Shown here: piece after piece, positions 47,707 to 56,295 of the stretch
How the letters are laid out: every line of letters begins with the position of its first letter
Position numbering within the stretch: the first letter of the stretch is position 1
Assembly: GCF_000020125.1 (NCBI RefSeq)
Contig: NC_010676.1
Coordinates: forward strand, 1,550,001-1,614,000
Direction: 5' to 3'
DNA from: Paraburkholderia phytofirmans PsJN
Lineage (GTDB): Bacteria; Pseudomonadota; Gammaproteobacteria; Burkholderiales; Burkholderiaceae
DNA: 64,000 nt
Made by a program: the position numbers and the translations under genes
The notes under the pieces: generated by a model
What the model was told of the DNA's origin: nothing
Databases searched by the model: none
Seen by the model: only the letters and a program-made list of their open reading frames with translations

Positions 47707-48588
47707 ATGAGCACATCCGCCACCCGCCGCGCAGCCTTCCGCGCCAAAGTCAACGAACGCCAGGGCCTGCTCGTGCCCGGCGCCTTCAATGCGATGAGCG
47801 CCCGCGTGATCGAGGACGCCGGCTTCGAGGCGATCTACATTACGGGCGCGGGCGTCACCAATATGTCGCTAGGTTTGCCCGACCTCGGCTTCATCGGCCT
47901 TGCCGAAGTCGCCGAACATACGGCGCGGATTCGCGACGCGGTCGCGCTGCCGCTGATCGTCGACGCCGACACCGGCTTCGGCAATGCGCTGAACGTGCGC
48001 CAGACGGTGCGCGTGCTCGAGCGCAGCGGCGCCGACGTGATCCAGTTCGAAGACCAGATCATGCCGAAGAAATGCGGCCACTTCTCCGGCAAGGAAGTGG
48101 TGAGCGCGAGCGAGATGGTCGGCAAGATCCGCGCGGCCGTCGATGCCCGCGAAGACGGCAATCTGCAGATCATGGCGCGCACCGACGCGGCCGCGGTTCA
48201 CGGCATCGAAGACGCGATCGAGCGCGGCCATCGCTTCATCGAAGCCGGCGCGGACATTCTGTTCATCGAAGCGACCGAATCGCTTGCCGACATCGAACGT
48301 TTGCCGGGTCTGTTCGACAAGCCGCAGCTGATCAATATCGTGATCGGCGGCAAGACGCCGGTGCAATCGCGCGAGGCGCTCGCCAAGCTTGGGTACGGCA
48401 TCGTGCTGTATGCAAACGCGGCGCTGCAAGGCGCGGTACTCGGGATGCAGCGCGCGCTCGGCACGCTCAAGACCAATGGCCGTCTCGACGAAGACGCCAC
48501 GCTGGTCGCGCCGTTCAGCGAACGCCAACGGCTGGTCAATAAGCCGCTGTATGACAAGCTGGATCGGGAGTACGCCGCGAAGGAGTGA
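47707..48588 (+). CDS. Isocitrate lyase/PEP mutase family protein (2-methylisocitrate lyase-like)
   Basis: A 293-aa TIM-barrel enzyme of the ICL/PEPM superfamily. It has YITGAGVTNMSLGLPDLG, the metal-binding DADTGFGNALNVRQTV, the catalytic loop QIMPKKCGHFSGKEVV with a cysteine as in C-C lyases, and IMARTDAAAVHG. The cysteine indicates lyase rather than mutase activity. Although next to a PrpR-like regulator, its N-terminal half differs from canonical PrpB, and neither prpC nor prpD follows, so the substrate (2-methylisocitrate, dimethylmalate, oxaloacetate or another) is open. AAGGAG lies about 10 bases before the ATG. Confidence 0.88.
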   Translation: MSTSATRRAAFRAKVNERQGLLVPGAFNAMSARVIEDAGFEAIYITGAGVTNMSLGLPDLGFIGLAEVAEHTARIRDAVALPLIVDADTGFGNALNVRQTVRVLERSGADVIQFEDQIMPKKCGHFSGKEVVSASEMVGKIRAAVDAREDGNLQIMARTDAAAVHGIEDAIERGHRFIEAGADILFIEATESLADIERLPGLFDKPQLINIVIGGKTPVQSREALAKLGYGIVLYANAALQGAVLGMQRALGTLKTNGRLDEDATLVAPFSERQRLVNKPLYDKLDREYAAKE

Positions 48589-49115
48589 GCGGTGGAGCGG
48601 AAGGTGTGTTTAGGGCGGGCGGGTTAGCGGCCCGGGGGATTGTGGCTCGCGGGTCTGCGGTTGCGGTTGCGGTTGCGGTTGCGGTTGCGGTTGCGGTTCG
48701 CGGTTCGCGGTTCATGGTTCGCAGGCTCGCGGATTGCGGCTCTACGGAGGCGCGGCTTCGCGGACTGCAAACTCGCGAACTCGCTGCCTCACCGCCCCGC
48801 CAACCTTCCGCGCCACAGAAGCACCACCTACCCCACCTGCCATCGTCACCAATATGGCGCCCCATATTGCGTTAGGATTCAGGGCCAGCCATCGTTTGGC
48901 CCTCTTCGGCAAAACCATCCTCGATAGCTTTGCCGACGCGCCGCCCGCGGCCACGATCCCGCCGCGCGTCCGCCTCCTCCGGATGCCGTAAACACGTTTT
49001 CAAAAGGTAGTCGCAAGAACATGAAGGCCCAACCATCGCGCGCGAAGCGCCGCCACTGCAGCGGCACTGACAGGCGCTCGCACGACACCGCAAGCAGCGC
49101 GACCGGAGCCGCCCA
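48589..49115. other. Intergenic region with simple repeat
   Basis: No credible gene was found between the lyase and the MFS gene. It holds a hexamer repeat (annotated separately) in its left third. Short frames across the repeat give Val-Ala runs and are artefacts. The right part (48870-49110) should contain the promoter of the MFS transporter, but no clear box pair was picked. Confidence 0.5.
48655..48717 (+). repeat. Hexanucleotide simple sequence repeat (TTGCGG)n
   Basis: CTGCGG is followed by six perfect TTGCGG units (48661-48696), then two TTCGCGG heptamers and a TTCATGG. The array lies 67 bp after the lyase stop and is non-coding. Such arrays arise by strand slippage and are expected to vary in copy number between strains. 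Confidence 0.92.
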
Positions 49116-50555
49116 ATGAGCGGCAGCGAGACACGCAACGCGCACGTCGGCTGGCTGCCGTATATCGTCGCGGCCACCTTCTTCATGGAATACCTCGACA
49201 CCACGGTGATCGCCACCGCGTTGCCGCAGATGGCGCACTCGTTCGGCGTCGGTCCCAACAGCCTCAGTCTCGGCATGACGGCCTACATGCTGGCGCTGGC
49301 GATCTTCATCCCGGCGAGCGGCTGGGTCGCCGACCGCTGCGGCTCGCGCACGGTGTTCTTCAGCGCGATCGGCGTGTTCACCGTGGCTTCCGTGCTGTGC
49401 GGCCTGTCGCAGAACGTCGCCGAGTTCACCGCAGCCCGTCTGCTGCAAGGCATAGGCGGCGCGATGATGGTGCCGGTGGGCCGGCTGATCGTGGTCCGCA
49501 GCACCGAAAAAAGCCGCATGATGCAGGCGATCTCGACCATCACGTGGCCGGCGATTGCCGCGCCGGTGGTCGGGCCGCCTATCGGCGGCTTCATTACGAC
49601 TTACGCGTCGTGGCGCTGGATCTTTCTGCTCAACGTGCCGTTCGGCCTCGCGGCCATGGCTGTTGCGCTCGCGCTGGTGCCGAACCTGCGCGGCGCCGAA
49701 CGCAAGCCGCTCGACGTAATCGGCCTGCTGCTGAGCGGCGTAGCGTTGACGGCGATTCTCTACGGCGCGGAGTTGGCAAGCCAGCCCGGCGAGAATCCGT
49801 GGATCGCCGGGGCGATCGTCCTCGGCGGTTTGCTGGTAGGCGTGGTGGCGTTCCAGCATGCGAAGCGTCATCAGCACCCGCTCATCGACGTCTCGACGCT
49901 GAAAATCCCCACTTTTTCCGTGACCGTGGTGACGGGCTCGTTCACGCGCATCGGCATCGGCGCGGTGCCTTATCTGATGCCGCTGCTGTTTCAGGTGGGC
50001 TTCGGCTTGTCGGCGTTCAAGTCGGGGCTGTTGCTGCTCGCGAGCGCGCTCGGCAACCTCGGCATGAAGGCGCTGACCACTCGCATCCTGCAGCGTTACG
50101 GTTTTCGCATGGTGTCGATCGTCGACGTGACGGTGGCCGGCGTGTTCATTATCGCGTGCGGATTGCTCAGCCCGAACGTGCCGCTCGCGCTGGTGCTGTT
50201 CGTCGTGTTCATCTACGGCGTGGCGCGTTCGATGCAATTTTCGACGCTCGCCACGCTCGCTTACGCCGACGTCGCGCAACCGCAGATGAGCGCGGCCAGC
50301 ACGCTATGGAGCGCGGCCGCGCAGATGACGATCGGCCTCGGCATCGCGTTCGGCGCGGTGTCGCTGCGCGCGGCGGCGTTCTTCAACGGCGAGGTCACGG
50401 GCCGCGTGTTCACGCTCGACGATTTCCGTCTCGCGTTTCTGTTCGCGGGCATAGTGACGCTGGCATCCGTGATCGGCTACATGGGTCTCGCGCGCGATGC
50501 CGGCCAGAGCATCGGCGGCGGTTCGCGCGGCAGCGAGGATCCGGCCAAGGGTTGA
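49116..50555 (+). CDS. MFS transporter, DHA2 (EmrB/QacA) type
   Basis: A 479-aa drug:H+ antiporter-like permease with about 14 membrane helices. It begins MSGSETRNAHVGWLPYIVAA, has the TTVIATALPQMA block of DHA2 proteins, motif A-like GWVADRCGSRTVFFS and motif C-like APVVGPPIGGF. A GGAG site lies 6 bases before the ATG. The next gene (GNAT) begins 37 bp later and may be co-transcribed. Substrate unknown; export of a toxic compound is the usual role. Confidence 0.88.
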   Translation: MSGSETRNAHVGWLPYIVAATFFMEYLDTTVIATALPQMAHSFGVGPNSLSLGMTAYMLALAIFIPASGWVADRCGSRTVFFSAIGVFTVASVLCGLSQNVAEFTAARLLQGIGGAMMVPVGRLIVVRSTEKSRMMQAISTITWPAIAAPVVGPPIGGFITTYASWRWIFLLNVPFGLAAMAVALALVPNLRGAERKPLDVIGLLLSGVALTAILYGAELASQPGENPWIAGAIVLGGLLVGVVAFQHAKRHQHPLIDVSTLKIPTFSVTVVTGSFTRIGIGAVPYLMPLLFQVGFGLSAFKSGLLLLASALGNLGMKALTTRILQRYGFRMVSIVDVTVAGVFIIACGLLSPNVPLALVLFVVFIYGVARSMQFSTLATLAYADVAQPQMSAASTLWSAAAQMTIGLGIAFGAVSLRAAAFFNGEVTGRVFTLDDFRLAFLFAGIVTLASVIGYMGLARDAGQSIGGGSRGSEDPAKG

Positions 50556-50592
50556 CGACGAAGCACTGTGATAAAACGGGCGGAGATACGCG

Positions 50593-51027
50593 GTGCAACA
50601 GCAAGAACTGACGATTTCGCACGACAAGGCCGACCTCGACATCGAGATGGTCTACACGTTCCTGTCGCAAGAAACGCCGTGGGCGAAGGGCATGCCGCGC
50701 GAGACGTTCGAGCGGGCCGTCGCGGGCTCGCTGTGTTTCGGCGGCTATATCGAAGGCAGACAGATCGCGTTCGCGCGCCTGATCACGGACGAGGCAACCT
50801 TTGCTTACCTATGCGACGTGTTCGTGCTGCCGGCGTATCGCGGTAAGGGATACGCGTCCGCTTTGATGAAACACGTTTTCGCCAGCCCTTCGCTGCAGGG
50901 CCTGCGAAGAATCATGCTGGCGACAACCGATGCGCATCACGTATATGCATCGCATGGTTTCGAACGGCTCACGAATCCGCAGCTTTTCATGCAGGTGCAC
51001 AACCCTGACGTCTATAAAACGGCCTGA
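50593..51027 (+). CDS. GNAT family N-acetyltransferase
   Basis: A 144-aa acetyltransferase. The acetyl-CoA-binding motif A is VFVLPAYRGKGYASALMKHV, preceded by IAFARLITDEATFAYLCDVF. The C-terminal part YASHGFERLTNP matches GNAT motif B. It starts with GTG (50593), supported by GGAG 7 bases upstream. It follows the MFS pump closely, so a resistance pair is conceivable, but the acceptor substrate is unknown. Confidence 0.87.
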   Translation: MQQQELTISHDKADLDIEMVYTFLSQETPWAKGMPRETFERAVAGSLCFGGYIEGRQIAFARLITDEATFAYLCDVFVLPAYRGKGYASALMKHVFASPSLQGLRRIMLATTDAHHVYASHGFERLTNPQLFMQVHNPDVYKTA

Positions 51028-51089
51028 GCGCGGCGCACGCGAAGAACAACAATAGCGACTGAGGGCAAACGCAAACTCGCGTCACGCAT

Positions 51090-51974
51090 GTGACGCTCAC
51101 AGACGAAAGAACCTATAGCGAATCGCAACGGGCAGAGCACGGCGCGCCGGCGCCGCGAACCCTCGCGGCGCTGTCATCGGCGTGCCACGTTGGACGGTTA
51201 ATTTGCTGCGGGAACAGAAACCGCACAACAGCAAAAACCGTCCCCAGCCCATGCCACAGCATTCCGCGCGCGCGCCTCGCAGCGATTCCGTCGACGGCGG
51301 CCGCCTTGTTTAAGGCCGCCACCGCAAGCGCGCTGCTCAACGCGTTCCTATCGGCAATGCAGATCGCGATCGGTTTGATGGCGCATTCGGATGGGCTCTT
51401 TGCCGACGGCGTCCACAGCTTGAGCGACCTCGCCGCCGACGGCGTCGTGCTAATCGTGCTGTACCTCGCCACAAGACACCCACGCGCTGCCGAAACCAGC
51501 ACCGATACTGGCATCGAACAGGCGCTGGCTACGCTGTTCATCGCCGCCGTATTGATGATCACCGCCGCCGAAATGCTCTGGACCAGCGTCGCGCAAACCT
51601 CCACGCTGAGCGGCGGCACCGCGATGCATATCGGTGCGCTGGCGGTGAGCGGTTTCGTGATGCTCGCCAAAGAAGCCCTGTTTCGCTTTATGCGCGCCGA
51701 AGGCGCCCGCACCGGCTCGGCGATTCTGCTGGCCAGCGCGTGGCATGCACGCGTCGACGCGGTGTCGGCGCTGGTGGCGACCTTGGGACTCGCCGGCAGT
51801 CTGGCCGGCATGCCGATGCTGGATCACATCGCCGGAGCGGCGATCGGCTTGATGATCATGCGGATGGGTTACATGAGCGGGCGCGGCGCGTTGAAGCAGC
51901 TATTCGCCGGCTCGCCGGGCAACGCGACTGCGGCTGCCACTGCCACCGCCACCGCCGGCCAGCCGGCTGAATAG
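51090..51974 (+). CDS. Cation diffusion facilitator (CDF)-like membrane protein, uncertain N-terminus
   Basis: Residues ~73-270 of the open frame carry the CDF transmembrane domain: LLNAFLSAMQIAIGLMAHSD, LFADGVHSLSDLAADGVVL with the metal-site Asp/His pattern, and ASAWHARVDAVSALVATLG plus MLDHIAGAAIGLMIMRMGY as the second metal-site pair. The C-terminal cytoplasmic domain of CDF proteins is missing; the end is an Ala/Thr-rich tail. The first ~70 residues look unlike a coding N-terminus. Options are a TTG start at 51306, or an original ATG at 51251 joined to this frame if one T in 51306-51307 is extra. Confidence 0.7.
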   Translation: MTLTDERTYSESQRAEHGAPAPRTLAALSSACHVGRLICCGNRNRTTAKTVPSPCHSIPRARLAAIPSTAAALFKAATASALLNAFLSAMQIAIGLMAHSDGLFADGVHSLSDLAADGVVLIVLYLATRHPRAAETSTDTGIEQALATLFIAAVLMITAAEMLWTSVAQTSTLSGGTAMHIGALAVSGFVMLAKEALFRFMRAEGARTGSAILLASAWHARVDAVSALVATLGLAGSLAGMPMLDHIAGAAIGLMIMRMGYMSGRGALKQLFAGSPGNATAAATATATAGQPAE

Positions 51975-51993
51975 CGTCTGCAATCGGTTGTCG

Positions 51994-52881
51994 TCAGCCG
52001 TAAGCGCGTTCGCGCATCCACTTCGTCATGATCCATTTGTCGCCGCCGAGTACCGGCGCACCGCCGTGCAAGGTCAGTGGATCGAGTTGGCGCTGGCCGT
52101 TCATATAACGGAAATACACCGCCCCACCCTGTCTCGCCGCGACCGATATGCCCGCTTCGGGGAAGATGGTTTCGCCGCCGTCCGGCACATCGTTCAGGTA
52201 GATCACCAACGTAGCGACGCGCTGGCCGCCCTGCGCGGTGTGCACCGCGCTGCCGGGTTGATCAGGCGGGAAATAGTCGAAATGCGGGCGGTATTCGCCG
52301 GTCGTGCCGTAGTGCAGAATCTGCAGCCCTTCGCCGTTTTCGACCGGCCAGTTCATCAGGCTCGAAATGCGCCGATCCATCCGTTCGATGAAGGCATCTT
52401 CGCCGCGCTGATACCAGATGCCTTCGCTGGTGCGATTGCGGATCACGTCTTCCTTGCCGGTCTCCGGATTGACCGTGGTGGAGCGCTTCAGCCGATGACG
52501 CGAACGCTCGATCATCTCGGCGCATTCGTCCGGAGACAACACGTCGCCGAACACGATCACCTGGGGACGCTCGCAACGCACCAGCACACGCACGTCGCGA
52601 TCGTGCGCGCGGATCACGTTGCCGCGCGCGACGGGCGGATCGTCGTATTGGTAGATTTGCGGCGCGGCTTTGGCGAGCGCCGCTTCGGTCGCGGCCGCCG
52701 CGGCAAAGGCCGGATTTGCCGCTTTAGCCGGGTCTTGCCCGAAAGTGCTGTGCACGGCTGCGCGCGCGGCGTCGGTGGCAAAACCGGCTTGCACCATGGC
52801 GTCGACCATCGAATCGGGACTACAGCCGCGCGCCACGTTGCTGCTCAGCCACTCTTCCCATGCGGCATCCACTACTGGCAT
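51994..52881 (-). CDS. 2-oxoglutarate/Fe(II) dioxygenase, prolyl 4-hydroxylase-like
   Basis: A 295-aa protein with a C-terminal prolyl 4-hydroxylase domain. Iron ligands appear in YRPHFDYFPPDQ (H-x-D) and the distal His in LDPLTLHGGAPVLGGDKWIM, where the lysine would bind 2-oxoglutarate. VIYLNDVPDGGETIFPEAG is characteristic. The N-terminal ~100 residues are Ala-rich and helical, with a SANT/UBA-like three-helix look. ATG 52881 is preferred to 52893 since GAGGA lies 5 bases upstream. Bacterial members hydroxylate prolines in proteins or small peptides; the target is unknown. Confidence 0.88.
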   Translation of the reverse strand: MPVVDAAWEEWLSSNVARGCSPDSMVDAMVQAGFATDAARAAVHSTFGQDPAKAANPAFAAAAATEAALAKAAPQIYQYDDPPVARGNVIRAHDRDVRVLVRCERPQVIVFGDVLSPDECAEMIERSRHRLKRSTTVNPETGKEDVIRNRTSEGIWYQRGEDAFIERMDRRISSLMNWPVENGEGLQILHYGTTGEYRPHFDYFPPDQPGSAVHTAQGGQRVATLVIYLNDVPDGGETIFPEAGISVAARQGGAVYFRYMNGQRQLDPLTLHGGAPVLGGDKWIMTKWMRERAYG

Positions 52882-52975
52882 AGCATTCCTCATTCGTCCG
52901 CTTGAAGAAATTCAGCATCACGTGGCTGAATGATAGCAATTAGGCGGTCTTAGGCCCGACTGCACGGCACGCTGC

Positions 52976-53467
52976 TCAAGTGCGCTGCTGACGGCGCCGG
53001 TAGAGTTCGAGGCCTTTTCTCGCCTGCGTTCTAATCGCGCGCTGCACGAGCGGCGACCAGCCGAGCAACGTCCCTTTGAGACCCAACGCCTGGCGCGTCC
53101 AGTTCCACAAATCGAAGCTGTCGCGATGTTCGACGATGCGGCCGTCGCGGAACACAAAGCGGGCGTCGATGCGATTGACCACCGCGCGGCCGGTCTGGCT
53201 GAAGAGATAACTTGCAACCCAGCGGGCGCTGCCGCTACGGTCGTCCGCTTCGACGCCCTCGAAGGTCAGCGAGAAGTCTTGAGCCCGCGCCACCAGCATG
53301 CGCCACATATCGCGCGCTTCCTCGCCGCGCAACTCGCCGAACGCGGGGTCGCTGAATACGACGTCGTCCGCATAACAGGCCACCATGGTTTCGGCGTCGC
53401 GTTGCTGGAACGCCGTGTAGAAGCGTTGGATCAGTTCGGTGTTAGCGTTGGCGTTGGGGTGGCTCAT
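52976..53467 (-). CDS. NTF2-like / SnoaL-like family protein
   Basis: A 163-aa small alpha+beta barrel protein. The start LIQRFYTAFQQRDAETMVAC, ADDVVFSDPAFGELRGEEAR and RDGRIVEHRDSFDLWNW are typical for the nuclear transport factor 2-like superfamily. Members include ketosteroid isomerase-like enzymes and non-catalytic ligand-binding proteins. It lies 123 bp downstream of an MFS gene of the same strand, with which it may be linked. The function is not predictable. Confidence 0.82.
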   Translation of the reverse strand: MSHPNANANTELIQRFYTAFQQRDAETMVACYADDVVFSDPAFGELRGEEARDMWRMLVARAQDFSLTFEGVEADDRSGSARWVASYLFSQTGRAVVNRIDARFVFRDGRIVEHRDSFDLWNWTRQALGLKGTLLGWSPLVQRAIRTQARKGLELYRRRQQRT

Positions 53468-53590
53468 TGTTTTGATGGGGTGTGTTGGCCGTGTTTGAAG
53501 TCGATCCGGAAAAGCGCCCGGCGATCAATCGACGCCGGGCACGCCGCACACGATATCGGAAAACCGGGCCCAACGGGTGACGCAGCGTGC

Positions 53591-55156
53591 CTAGCCGTTC
53601 GACGCCGCGCCACGCATCCGCGCGGCCTCGCTTTTGCCGGCCAGCAACCACACGCCCACCGCAATCGACACCGCAATGACAGCGGCCAGACCCAGAGCGG
53701 CGGCAAAACCACTTGCAAAGCTCGCGTGCGCGGCCGACATCAGCGTGGCGCGTACGGCGGCCGGCAAACCAGCGGTGGCCTGCGCCGTATCGCCGGCCAG
53801 CACGCGAGACATGAAGCCTGAATCGAACGCGGTTTTCACCTCGGGCGTCACTGGCGTCGCCGCGAGAAATGCCTCGTGCGTGCGCGCCGCCAGCACCGCA
53901 CCGAGCACCCCGACCGAGGTGACAATGGCGGTGAAGCGCGTCGTCGTGCTGATGCCGGAGGCCATGCCGGTGCGATCCGGCGGCACGCAGGCCATGATCG
54001 CCTTCTGCGTGTCGCCGTTCAGAATGCCGGCGCCGAGTCCCGTCACGATCATGCCGAGCGCGACCAGCGCATAGCGTTCGTCGCCCGCAACCCATGCCGT
54101 CAGCAGATTGCCGAGGGCGATCAGCACCAGGCCCGCCGACAGCACCGCCATGCTCGACACACGCCTGCCGAGCGCGGCGCCGATATACGGCCCGACCACC
54201 ATCGACAGCGCGAACGGCAACATGCCGACGCCCGCCGCCACCGCCGACAGACCGAACGCGTTCTGCAGATACAGCGGCAGGAACGTCATCATTACTTGCG
54301 CGCAGGCGGCGTAGCCGAACATGGCAAGCACGGCGGCGACAAAGCGTGGTTGCCGGAACAGCGCGAGATCGACCATTGCATGTGCGCGTACTCGTTGCAC
54401 CTGAACGAAGGCGGCGAACAACAGCACGCAGGCAAGGAGCCGCGCGACGGTCGGCCAGCCCGCAAGGCCGTCGGCCGGTACTTCGATCAACGCCCAGATG
54501 CCGAGCGCGAGCGCGCTGCCGAACAGCACGCTGCCGGCGAGATCGAGCGGACCGGGTTTCGGATTGCGCGACTCGACGATCGCGCGCGACGCGCACCACG
54601 CGAGCACCGCGCACACCGGCAGATTCAGCAGAAAGATCCAGCGCCAACCGAACCATTGCGTGATGACGCCGCCGACCAGCGGCGCCACCGTGGTGGCGAG
54701 GCCCATGCAGGTGCCCCACACAGCCCACGCGCGCACCCGGGCGGGGCCTTCGTGGAACGTATTGGCGATCACGGCGAGCGCGGCGGTGAGCAGCATCGCG
54801 GCGCCGACGCCCTTGACCGCCCGCGCGATGTTCAGCGCCGCCGCCGTGGGCGCCGCGCCGCAACCGAGCGACGCCAGAAAGAACACCGCGAGCCCGAGCA
54901 GCAGCATTTTCTTGCGACCGACGCGGTCGGCGAGACCGCCCGCGGGCAGCAGGCACGACGCGAACGCGACCATGTACGCGCTGACGACCCATTCGACGTC
55001 GGCGAAACTCGCGTGGAACGAGCGCGCGATCGACGGCAGCGAGACCGCCACGACATTGGTGTCCAGCACGATCAGCGCGCAAGTGGCCGAGGCGGTGGCC
55101 AGCACGAATGCGGGATTGACGGTTGTTGGGCGCTGATGTGGGGAAGGAGGCGGCAT
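53591..55156 (-). CDS. MFS transporter, DHA2 (14-TM) type
   Basis: A 521-aa permease similar in layout to the other two DHA2 pumps in the window. It shows LDTNVVAVSLPSIARSFHAS, motif A LADRVGRKKMLLLGLAVFF, motif C APLVGGVITQWFGWRWIFLL and a last helix LGLAAVIAVSIAVGVWLLAG. It is divergent from a LysR gene with 94 bp between start codons, so its expression is probably controlled by that regulator. Substrate unknown. Confidence 0.88.
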   Translation of the reverse strand: MPPPSPHQRPTTVNPAFVLATASATCALIVLDTNVVAVSLPSIARSFHASFADVEWVVSAYMVAFASCLLPAGGLADRVGRKKMLLLGLAVFFLASLGCGAAPTAAALNIARAVKGVGAAMLLTAALAVIANTFHEGPARVRAWAVWGTCMGLATTVAPLVGGVITQWFGWRWIFLLNLPVCAVLAWCASRAIVESRNPKPGPLDLAGSVLFGSALALGIWALIEVPADGLAGWPTVARLLACVLLFAAFVQVQRVRAHAMVDLALFRQPRFVAAVLAMFGYAACAQVMMTFLPLYLQNAFGLSAVAAGVGMLPFALSMVVGPYIGAALGRRVSSMAVLSAGLVLIALGNLLTAWVAGDERYALVALGMIVTGLGAGILNGDTQKAIMACVPPDRTGMASGISTTTRFTAIVTSVGVLGAVLAARTHEAFLAATPVTPEVKTAFDSGFMSRVLAGDTAQATAGLPAAVRATLMSAAHASFASGFAAALGLAAVIAVSIAVGVWLLAGKSEAARMRGAASNG

Positions 55157-55210
55157 AGGAAGGCAAATTGGCCGTGAGTCGGAGTCATCTCATCGTAGCG
55201 AACCCTGTAT

Positions 55211-55225
55211 TGCCTGTCATTGGCA
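55211..55225. promoter_or_regulatory. Candidate LysR-type operator
   Basis: TGCC-N7-GGCA (55211-55225) is an inverted repeat with LysR-like symmetry in the 94-bp space between the MFS gene and the LysR gene, 26 bp before the LysR start. The arms are short, so this is a position-supported suggestion. Confidence 0.4.
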
Positions 55226-55250
55226 TAAAATCACAGAATAATTAGCTTGA

Positions 55251-56144
55251 ATGGAAATACAAAAAACCATGCGGCAACTCGAACTCCGCCACATCCACGC
55301 CTTCGTTTGCGTTGCGAAACAGCTTCATTTCTCGCGCGCCGCCGACGAACTCGGGATTGCCGCGCCGTCGCTGACCAAGCTGATCCAGGAGGCGGAACGG
55401 CTGCTCGGCGTGCGGCTGTTTCATCGCACCAAGCGCTCGGTCGCGCTGAGCGCGGCGGGCAGCGCCTATCTCGCCGAGGCACTGGTCGCGCTCGATCACC
55501 TCGCGCGCGGCGAGGAGCGCGCGGTGCTGGCCGAGCGTGGCGAACTTGGACGCGTCGAAGTCGGGTATGTGGCGTCGGCGGCGTATGCGGGCGTATTGCA
55601 GCGCGACGTCGGCGGATTTCGTGGCACGCATCCGGGCGTCGATATCTCGATCCGCGAGGTGCCGATGGACAACATTGCCGCGATGCTCCGCGACGGCCTG
55701 CTCGACGCCGCCTACGTGCGCCCGCCGATGCTGCTCGCCGACGGCATTCAGGCCACGACCGTGCATCGCGACCAGTTCGTCCTAGCGCTGCCGGCCGACT
55801 CCGCGCTGGCAGACTCGGCGAGCGTCAAACCGGCGCAACTGCGCGACCAGTGCTTCGTGCTGCCGGAGCAGGAAGCGGGCACCTTCGAAGTCGCGCGCCG
55901 CGGACGCTTCTCCGCACGCCTCGGACCGCGCCCCGGCACGCTCGCCTCGGTGCTCGCCTGCGTGTCGCTGGGCGGCTACGTCGCCGTCGTGCCGCATACG
56001 CTCGCCGACTGCATCGCGTTGCCGGGTGTGGTGTACCGCGACATCGCCGGGCCATCCATCGCGTCGGAGATCGCGATTGCCTTCCGCAAGTACGAGCGGG
56101 CCCCGGCCGTCAAGGCGTTTCTCGACTTCGTGAGACGCAAATGA
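55251..56144 (+). CDS. LysR family transcriptional regulator
   Basis: A 297-aa LysR-type regulator. The HTH is HIHAFVCVAKQLHFSRAADE and LGIAAPSLTKLIQEAERLLG, followed by LFHRTKRSVALSAAGSAYL. The co-inducer domain follows from about residue 95 (LGRVEVGYVASAAYAGVLQR). The first ATG at 55251 gives six extra residues over ATG 55269 (MRQLELRHIHAF), which matches family N-termini better; neither has a clear ribosome site. It likely regulates the divergent MFS pump. Confidence 0.9.
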   Translation: MEIQKTMRQLELRHIHAFVCVAKQLHFSRAADELGIAAPSLTKLIQEAERLLGVRLFHRTKRSVALSAAGSAYLAEALVALDHLARGEERAVLAERGELGRVEVGYVASAAYAGVLQRDVGGFRGTHPGVDISIREVPMDNIAAMLRDGLLDAAYVRPPMLLADGIQATTVHRDQFVLALPADSALADSASVKPAQLRDQCFVLPEQEAGTFEVARRGRFSARLGPRPGTLASVLACVSLGGYVAVVPHTLADCIALPGVVYRDIAGPSIASEIAIAFRKYERAPAVKAFLDFVRRK

Positions 56145-56295
56145 CAGCGGACTGAAGGTGGCGCGAAGGGCCTGGAAACGGCTCCCGTCCCAGGAATGCA
56201 GCCGCCGCTCTGACCGCCCTGCTCCGAATGCGCGGCAGGCGGATCGATAGCCGCGCTTAAGGCGTTGCGGTCTGGCCAGCGAGCAACGCGGCGCA

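Noticed and set aside
48655..48717. Repeat array considered as CRISPR
   Set aside because: Units are 6-7 bp with no spacers and no cas genes are nearby.
48585..48927. Small frames across the hexamer repeat encoding Val-Ala or Leu-Arg runs
   Set aside because: They arise from the simple repeat and have no ribosome site or homology signal.
53591..55166. Long frames in both strands over the second MFS gene
   Set aside because: Only the frame 53591-55156 on the minus strand gives transporter motifs; the others are Arg/Ala/His-rich shadows.
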